Shown in pieces: positions 7,128-11,029 of a stretch of DNA of 11,029 bases; the stretch's first letter is position 1, and each line of letters starts with the position of its first letter. Location: assembly GCA_031177735.1 (NCBI GenBank), contig JAPSKJ010000063.1, positions 1-11,029 of the forward strand, read 5' to 3'. Source of the DNA: Nocardioides sp. (lineage in GTDB: Bacteria > Actinomycetota > Actinomycetes > Propionibacteriales > Nocardioidaceae). Both the position numbers and the translations under genes were made by a program. The notes under the pieces are model-generated. The model was not told the DNA's origin. It ran no database searches and was given only the letters and a program-made list of their open reading frames with translations.

Positions 7128-8437
7128 GATGCTGCTCCCTCCTCAGGACGCGGCAGGGTCAGCCGCACCTCGGTCCCCTCACCGGGAGCCGAGCGTACGA
7201 CCGCGGTGCCGCCATGGCGGGTCATCCGCCCGATGATGCTGTCACTGACCCCGTGCCGGTCATCCGGCACCCGGTCACGGTCGAACCCGACGCCACGGTC
7301 GCGCACGAACACCTCGAGCCGGTCCGGGCCGAGCTCGGCGTAGACGTCGACGTGCGGCACGCCCGCGTGCTTGGCAGCGTTGACGAGCGCCTCACGGGCG
7401 GCGGCGACCAGCGGACGCACGGCCTCCCCCGCCGAGACGTCGTCGCCGACGACGACGAGGTCGACGGGGACGCCGAAGGTGTCCTCGACCTCGGCGGCCG
7501 CAGTGCGCAGGGCTCCGGCCAGCGTCTGGTCGGTGACCGACTCGCCGGCGTACAGCCAGGACCGGAGGTCGCGCTCCTGGGCGCGGGCGAGCTTGGCGAC
7601 CGCCGCGGGGTCGGCGGCGTTCTTCTGGATCAGCGCGAGGGTCTGCAGCACCGAGTCGTGCAGGTGGGCGGCCACGTCGGCGCGCTCCTGGGAGCGGATG
7701 CGTTCCTCACGCTCGGCGGAGAGGTCGGTGGCCATCCGGTGCAGCCACGGGCCGACCACGACCAGCGCGGCGACCAGGGCCAGCGCCATCGCCGCGAGCA
7801 CGCTGCCGACGTCGCCGGTCGGGGCGCCGGACCCGAAGAAGGTGAGCAGCACCGCACACACGAGCAGCACGGCACCGGCCAGGATCCTGCCCCAGGCGCC
7901 CCAGCCGTCGCCGACGAGCAGCCGGACCGGGTCCAGCCGGCTGGTCGTGTCGACCCATCGGGTGCGCTGTGCCTCATCCGCCTGGCGCCAGAGCACGGCG
8001 ATGCCCGCGATGCCGATCACCAGGGCCCAGAAGATCACCCCGACGCCGAGGACGGCCTGGATGACGAGCACGACACCGATGGCGAGGGCGCCCAGCGCCA
8101 CCGCGGGGCCGGCGTCGGCCAGGCGACGGATCCGGCTCGGGCGCCGGCCACCACGGGTGGCGCTCTCGGCGCCCGGCGTGCTCGTCTCGAAGCGGGAGTC
8201 GGCCGGAAGCACCAGCCACAGGCCGGCGTAGAGGCCGACCCCCAGCCCTCCGAAGACGGCGAGGACGACGAAGGCGACCCGCACCCAGATCACCGGCAGC
8301 GCGAGGTGGCGCGCCAGCCCGGCCGCCACACCGCCGACCACGGGCGACTCGGTGTCGCGGAAGGCCTTGCGCGGCAGCCGCACGGCGGGGCCGGCGGAGG
8401 TCCCGACGGTCGGGCCGGCGGTGGAGGTGCTCGTCAT
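7124..8437 (-). CDS. PspC-domain sensor histidine kinase (HisKA_3 family), LiaS/CesS-like
   Basis: A 437-residue membrane kinase. An N-terminal PspC domain occupies about residues 20-80 (ESPVVGGVAAGLARHL, then VRVAFVVLAVFGGLG and LYAGLWLVLPAD). A basic linker follows, then about four further helices (roughly 112-131, 133-150, 185-201, 212-230). The cytoplasmic part has the HisKA_3 phosphorylation site AAHLHDSVLQTLALIQ with H260, an N box REALVNAAKHAG (N352), a G1 box DRGVGFD (380-386) and a C-terminal RSAPGEGTEV. The segment HGVSDSIIGRMTRHGG replaces the usual GLxGMRER block. It lacks a large extracellular sensor, so it probably senses the membrane or a membrane partner. ATG 8437 has GGGA just upstream; an in-frame GTG-like extension to 8476 adds 13 residues of unlikely sequence. 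It overlaps the regulator by ATGA and is divergent from a second PspC gene. Confidence 0.94.
   Translation of the reverse strand: MTSTSTAGPTVGTSAGPAVRLPRKAFRDTESPVVGGVAAGLARHLALPVIWVRVAFVVLAVFGGLGVGLYAGLWLVLPADSRFETSTPGAESATRGGRRPSRIRRLADAGPAVALGALAIGVVLVIQAVLGVGVIFWALVIGIAGIAVLWRQADEAQRTRWVDTTSRLDPVRLLVGDGWGAWGRILAGAVLLVCAVLLTFFGSGAPTGDVGSVLAAMALALVAALVVVGPWLHRMATDLSAEREERIRSQERADVAAHLHDSVLQTLALIQKNAADPAAVAKLARAQERDLRSWLYAGESVTDQTLAGALRTAAAEVEDTFGVPVDLVVVGDDVSAGEAVRPLVAAAREALVNAAKHAGVPHVDVYAELGPDRLEVFVRDRGVGFDRDRVPDDRHGVSDSIIGRMTRHGGTAVVRSAPGEGTEVRLTLPRPEEGAAS
7138..7143 (-). promoter_or_regulatory. Ribosome binding site for the response regulator
   Basis: AGGAGG (minus strand) lies within the last codons of the kinase gene, ten bases before the regulator ATG at 7127. 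It supports that start and would give strong coupled translation of the regulator. Confidence 0.6.
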
Positions 8438-8580
8438 GACGGTCCCATCGTCACACGTGGTCAGGCGCGCGACCATGAGGACCGCCCCCTACCCGACCCT
8501 GAGCCTCGACCGGTCGCGACCACCGCGATTCAGGGTCGTCCCCGATGGTGCGCGTGCCCGCGAGGGTCGAAGGTTGAGCC
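8438..8580. promoter_or_regulatory. Divergent intergenic region with nested palindromes (candidate shared operator)
   Basis: The 143-bp gap between the kinase and the PspC-LiaF-like gene must hold both promoters. I find no convincing -10/-35 pair. It contains three copies of the heptamer AGGGTCG: one reversed at 8494-8500 and two direct at 8532-8538 and 8563-8569, the last two 31 bp apart. Two overlapping perfect ten-base palindromes, CGACCGGTCG (8507-8516) and GGTCGCGACC (8512-8521), lie in the middle. A CACGTG lies at 8454-8459. Just before the plus-strand gene, AAGG (8570-8573) is a modest ribosome site for the ATG at 8581. Binding by the adjacent LuxR-type regulator is inference. Confidence 0.55.
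8494..8538. repeat. Nine-base inverted repeat CGACCCTGA / TCAGGGTCG
   Basis: Perfect nine-base arms at 8494-8502 and 8530-8538 flank a 27-base centre. The arm-to-arm distance is 36 bp and the symmetry axis (8516) nearly coincides with that of the palindrome GGTCGCGACC at 8512-8521. The long centre and lack of a T tract do not fit a terminator; a two-site operator for a dimeric regulator fits better. Confidence 0.6.
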
Positions 8581-9981
8581 ATGAGCACGACACCCACCGA
8601 CACTCCGCCGGGTCCCGGCCACGCCCACGACGGTCCCCACGACGGCCCCCGCGTGACCCGCGACGAGGCCCGCGACCTCGGCCGCCTCCGGCGTACCCGC
8701 AGCGGGAGCCCTGAGGGGCGGTACGTCGCCGGCGTCGCCGGCGGCCTCGGCCGCCACCTCGACATCGACCCCGCGATCCTGCGCGTCGCCTTCGTCGTCC
8801 TGGTCTTCTTCGGTGGGGCCGGCCTCCTGCTCTACGGCGCGGCTTGGCTGCTGGTGCCCGAGGAGCACACCGGCGACGCGGTGATCTCGGTCGACGACCG
8901 CAGCCGCGCGGTCGCCCTGTACGTGGCAGCGGGTCTGGGCGTGCTCGCGCTGCTCGGTGACTCCGTCGGCCGGTTCGAGTTCCCGTGGCCGATCGCGATC
9001 ATCGCCTTGGTGGTGCTCTACTTCGTCAGCCGGCGCGACCGCAGCCGGGACGGCTCCGTGGCGAGCGGCGCGCCCGTCTACGGGCCGCCGCCGGCGTACG
9101 GCCCGGCACCCACCTACGGCCCCGCGCCCGCCTCCGGCCAGGCGCCCGGCGACGGTCCGACTCCCGGGACGCCCCCGGCTCCCGATGCCCCCGCGTCTGC
9201 GGACGCCGGCGCCCCGACGTTCACGGCCTGGCCCGGGGCGGCGCCGACGGCGACCGTGCCCGTCCCGCCTGCACCGCCCGCCGCCCCGCCGTACTACTAC
9301 GTGCCGCCGCCGGCCAAGCCACGCAAGCGTGGGCCGATCCTGTTCTGGTTCACCCTCGCCCTGATCGCCCTGCTCGAGGGCGTGCTCGGCACCATCGACG
9401 CCGCCCCCGCCGTGGACGTGCCGGACCCGGCGTACGCCGCCCTGGCCGTCGGCGTCACCGGCGTGATGCTCGTGCTGGGTGCCTTCTGGGGCCGTGCGGG
9501 CGGGCTGATCTTCGTCGGCCTGGTGGCCACGGTCGCCCTGGTGGCCTCGATCGCGGCCCAGGAGGTCGACTGGGAGAGCGACCGGATCGTCGTGGCGCCC
9601 ACGACCGCGGCGGAGCTGCAGGAGCGCTACGAGTTCGACGCGGCCGAGCTGCAGATCGACCTGACCACGATCACCGACCTCAGTGGCCTGAACGGCCGCT
9701 CGCTCGACATCGACGGGTCCGTCGGCCGGATCGAGGTCGTCCTCCCCGACGAGCTGGCGGTCCGGGCCGACGCCGACGTGGACGGCCCCGGCGGCATCGA
9801 CATCTTCGACAACAGCACCGGCGGCATCGACACCGGTCTCTCCGGCAGCCGCCCCGGAAGCACGAGCGACGCGCCCGTGCTCACCATCGACGCCCACCTG
9901 AGCGTCGGCCAGATCGAGATCCTCGACGAGGACGACGCCGACCTGTGGGACAACCGCTTCCAGGACGGGATCCAGCGATGA
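8581..9981 (+). CDS. PspC-domain membrane protein with proline-rich linker and LiaF-like C-terminal domain
   Basis: A 466-residue protein with a composite architecture. A His/Asp/Gly-rich N-terminus (1-30) precedes a PspC domain (about 38-95: GRYVAGVAGGLGRHLDIDP, then RVAFVVLVFFGGAGLLLYG). Helices follow at about 108-126 and 134-149, then a Pro/Ala/Gly/Tyr-rich linker (about 163-247, with YGP repeats and PYYYVPPP), a basic KPRKR, and further helices at about 252-270, 285-302 and 306-326. The last 135 residues are polar and strand-rich, with two similar segments VGRIEVVLPDE (381-391) and VGQIEILDE (442-450), typical of the LiaF-like cell-wall-active antibiotic response domain. LiaF restrains the LiaS kinase in Firmicutes; a similar role toward the divergent kinase is inferred. 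AAGG seven bases before the ATG supports the start. It overlaps the next gene by ATGA. Confidence 0.9.
   Translation: MSTTPTDTPPGPGHAHDGPHDGPRVTRDEARDLGRLRRTRSGSPEGRYVAGVAGGLGRHLDIDPAILRVAFVVLVFFGGAGLLLYGAAWLLVPEEHTGDAVISVDDRSRAVALYVAAGLGVLALLGDSVGRFEFPWPIAIIALVVLYFVSRRDRSRDGSVASGAPVYGPPPAYGPAPTYGPAPASGQAPGDGPTPGTPPAPDAPASADAGAPTFTAWPGAAPTATVPVPPAPPAAPPYYYVPPPAKPRKRGPILFWFTLALIALLEGVLGTIDAAPAVDVPDPAYAALAVGVTGVMLVLGAFWGRAGGLIFVGLVATVALVASIAAQEVDWESDRIVVAPTTAAELQERYEFDAAELQIDLTTITDLSGLNGRSLDIDGSVGRIEVVLPDELAVRADADVDGPGGIDIFDNSTGGIDTGLSGSRPGSTSDAPVLTIDAHLSVGQIEILDEDDADLWDNRFQDGIQR
9079..9132 (+). repeat. 18-bp coding repeat, hexapeptide YGPxPx, three copies
   Basis: Inside the PspC-LiaF-like gene, codons for YGPPPA, YGPAPT and YGPAPA follow each other in register (residues 167-184). 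The DNA copies are diverged in third positions, so this is a protein-level repeat and not a recent tandem duplication. Confidence 0.7.
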
Positions 9982-10349
9982 ACGAGCAGCAGCCCTCCAC
10001 CCCGGACGCCCCGGGCACCCCTGACGCCCCATTCGACGATCAGGCCCAGCACGACGACCGCGAGGACACCACCGTGGACCAGACGGCCTACGACGCGGAC
10101 GGCAGCGGCCCGGTCGAGGAGCCGGACCACGAGCGGGTGACCTCCTCCGGCCGCCACCCGGTGAGCGTGGGTCACCTCGTCATGGGGTTGGCGTTCCTGT
10201 GCTTCGTCGGGGCTTGGGCGCTGATCCAGACCGACGTCGTGACCGGCGAGGACATCCGCTGGCTGCTGCCGGTGCCGTGGGTCGTCGCCGGCGCGGCGGG
10301 CCTGGCCGCGGTCTCCATCTCGGGGGCTCGCAAGCACTCCGGGCGCTGA
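9978..10349 (+). CDS. Small acidic two-helix membrane protein, function unknown
   Basis: A 123-residue protein I do not recognise. The first 60 residues are polar and strongly acidic (about 15 Asp/Glu, with a doubled TPDAP at 8-17), predicted disordered. Two membrane segments follow at about 64-84 (GHLVMGLAFLCFVGAWALIQ) and 94-115, separated by the short loop TDVVTGEDIR, and a basic tail ARKHSGR ends the protein. By the positive-inside rule both ends are probably cytoplasmic, though the acidic N-terminus makes this uncertain. Its ATG overlaps the TGA of the PspC-LiaF-like gene (ATGA), and GGGA seven bases upstream can serve as ribosome site, so the two are made together. The same frame is open far upstream, opposite phase to the PspC gene, but that stretch reads as an Arg-rich shadow. 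A regulatory or scaffold role in the envelope-stress module is a guess from position. Confidence 0.82.
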   Translation: MNEQQPSTPDAPGTPDAPFDDQAQHDDREDTTVDQTAYDADGSGPVEEPDHERVTSSGRHPVSVGHLVMGLAFLCFVGAWALIQTDVVTGEDIRWLLPVPWVVAGAAGLAAVSISGARKHSGR

Positions 10350-10373
10350 GGGCCCGGGTCGCGTGTCGAGTGG

Positions 10374-11029
10374 TCAGGCGTCGACGGCGTCGGTGAGGTG
10401 CTCGAGGCGCCCGAGCGCGGCCCGGTCGGCGTAGTCGCTGAACACGCCGTCCACGCCCTCCGCGAAGAACGCCCGGGCCTGGCCCACGCCACCGCGCAGC
10501 GTCCACACGAAGACCTTCAGTCCGGCGGCGTGGGCGCGGCCGACGAGACCGGTCGAGAAGACGTCCTCCCGGAGCACCCGGCCCCGCGCAGGGCCGATCG
10601 CGTCGGCGTAGGCGGCCACCGCGTGCAGGTCGAGCGGGTCGTCCTCGTCGACCAGCTGCACCAGCGGCAGCGACGTCAGCGGGTCGAGCATCTGCACGAA
10701 GCCCCGGTCGAAGGACTGCAGCCAGATCCCCGAGCCGGGGCGGTCCAGGCCGTGGTCGCGCAGGGTGTCCAGCAGCGGCCAGAGCATCGGGAGGCCACGG
10801 CCCGCGAAGTACGCCGGCGTCTTGACCTCGACGTGGAGGCCGATGCGGCGGCCGACCCGGTCGGACTCCTCGGCGACGAGGAGCAGCAGCTCGTCGAACG
10901 TCATGATCGGCTGGTCGGGCCCGGGCGCGTGCAAGGTGCGGATCTCGGCGAGGGTGAAGTCCTCGGTGAACCAGCCCTCGACGAGCTTGCCCTCGATCTC
11001 GCGTCGGGTGCGCCGAGCGGCGAACTCCG
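10374..11029 (-). CDS. Glycerophosphodiester phosphodiesterase, GlpQ-like (N-terminus beyond window)
   Basis: The C-terminal 218 or so residues of a GDPD-family TIM-barrel enzyme that hydrolyses glycerophosphodiesters to an alcohol and glycerol-3-phosphate. The frame is open to the right edge, where it reads EFAARRTRREIEGKLVEGW followed by FTEDFTLAEIRTL, the block typical of GlpQ-type, usually exported, members. Further in are the metal-ligand segment GLHVEVKTP, WLQSFDRGFVQML, LKVFVWTLR and GVDGVFSDYADRAAL, all in the usual order. The catalytic histidines and any signal peptide lie beyond the window. A TTG at 10934 is only an internal codon, not a start. The stop is 24 bases from the stop of the convergent small membrane protein gene. 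Confidence 0.9.
   Translation of the reverse strand, partial: EFAARRTRREIEGKLVEGWFTEDFTLAEIRTLHAPGPDQPIMTFDELLLLVAEESDRVGRRIGLHVEVKTPAYFAGRGLPMLWPLLDTLRDHGLDRPGSGIWLQSFDRGFVQMLDPLTSLPLVQLVDEDDPLDLHAVAAYADAIGPARGRVLREDVFSTGLVGRAHAAGLKVFVWTLRGGVGQARAFFAEGVDGVFSDYADRAALGRLEHLTDAVDA

Noticed and set aside
7214..8584. A 456-codon plus-strand frame opposite the kinase and running into the PspC gene start.
   Set aside because: Low-information shadow; contradicted by the kinase motifs on the other strand.
8352..8714. A 120-codon plus-strand frame across the divergent gap.
   Set aside because: It overlaps the starts of two well-supported genes and ends in a run of Arg/Pro typical of wrong-frame reading.
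8530..10032. A 500-codon minus-strand frame opposite the PspC-LiaF-like gene.
   Set aside because: Gly/Asp/Arg-rich shadow without recognisable motifs.
10339..10357. Hairpin CCGGGC-7-GCCCGG over the stop of the small acidic protein gene, between convergent genes.
   Set aside because: The six-base stem could slow polymerase, but there is no T tract on either side and such GC stems are common here; not enough to call a terminator.
10932..10934. TTG as start of the phosphodiesterase gene.
   Set aside because: The same frame continues to the window edge with clear GlpQ-type sequence, so the gene is cut by the edge.

Overview
The window is GC-rich, tightly packed DNA with strong third-position G/C bias. 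It looks like a chromosomal segment of a high-GC actinobacterium. Gene families and wording of the proteins (PspC-type sensor kinase, PcrA/UvrD1 with a C-terminal Tudor-like tail, LLM flavoprotein with a Rossmann partner) suggest a Nocardioides-like member of the Propionibacteriales, but that placement is inference. No tRNA, rRNA, insertion sequence, CRISPR array or phage gene is visible. Ten protein genes fill almost all of the sequence, and the first and last are cut by the window edges.

Region 1 (1-2874): the 3' end of a PaiB-family FMN-binding protein runs into the end of a full-length PcrA/UvrD1 DNA helicase on the opposite strand, with one base between the stop codons. Region 2 (2875-4639): a short divergent gap, then a plus-strand pair: an LLM-class flavin-dependent oxidoreductase and a small NAD(P)-binding Rossmann (NmrA-like) protein, probably co-transcribed. 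An AT-rich inverted repeat sits at the start of the flavoprotein gene.

Region 3 (4643-8437, minus strand): a run of four closely spaced genes, read from the right: PspC-domain sensor histidine kinase, LuxR/NarL-type response regulator (ATGA overlap), APC-family amino acid permease (40 bp gap) and a small four-helix membrane protein (24 bp gap). Region 4 (8581-10349, plus strand): divergent from the kinase lie a PspC-domain membrane protein with a proline-rich linker and a LiaF-like C-terminal domain, and a small acidic two-helix membrane protein joined to it by another ATGA overlap. The 143-bp gap between the two divergent units carries nested palindromes and three copies of one heptamer; it is the best candidate operator in the window. 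Region 5: the C-terminal part of a GlpQ-like glycerophosphodiester phosphodiesterase enters from the right edge on the minus strand.

The most coherent system is the divergent kinase/regulator and PspC-LiaF-like/small-protein module. It resembles the Lia/Ces-type cell-envelope stress systems, but the PspC domain is present on both the kinase and the partner protein, and there is an additional uncharacterised small acidic membrane protein. The permease and four-helix protein may be read through from the same operon.
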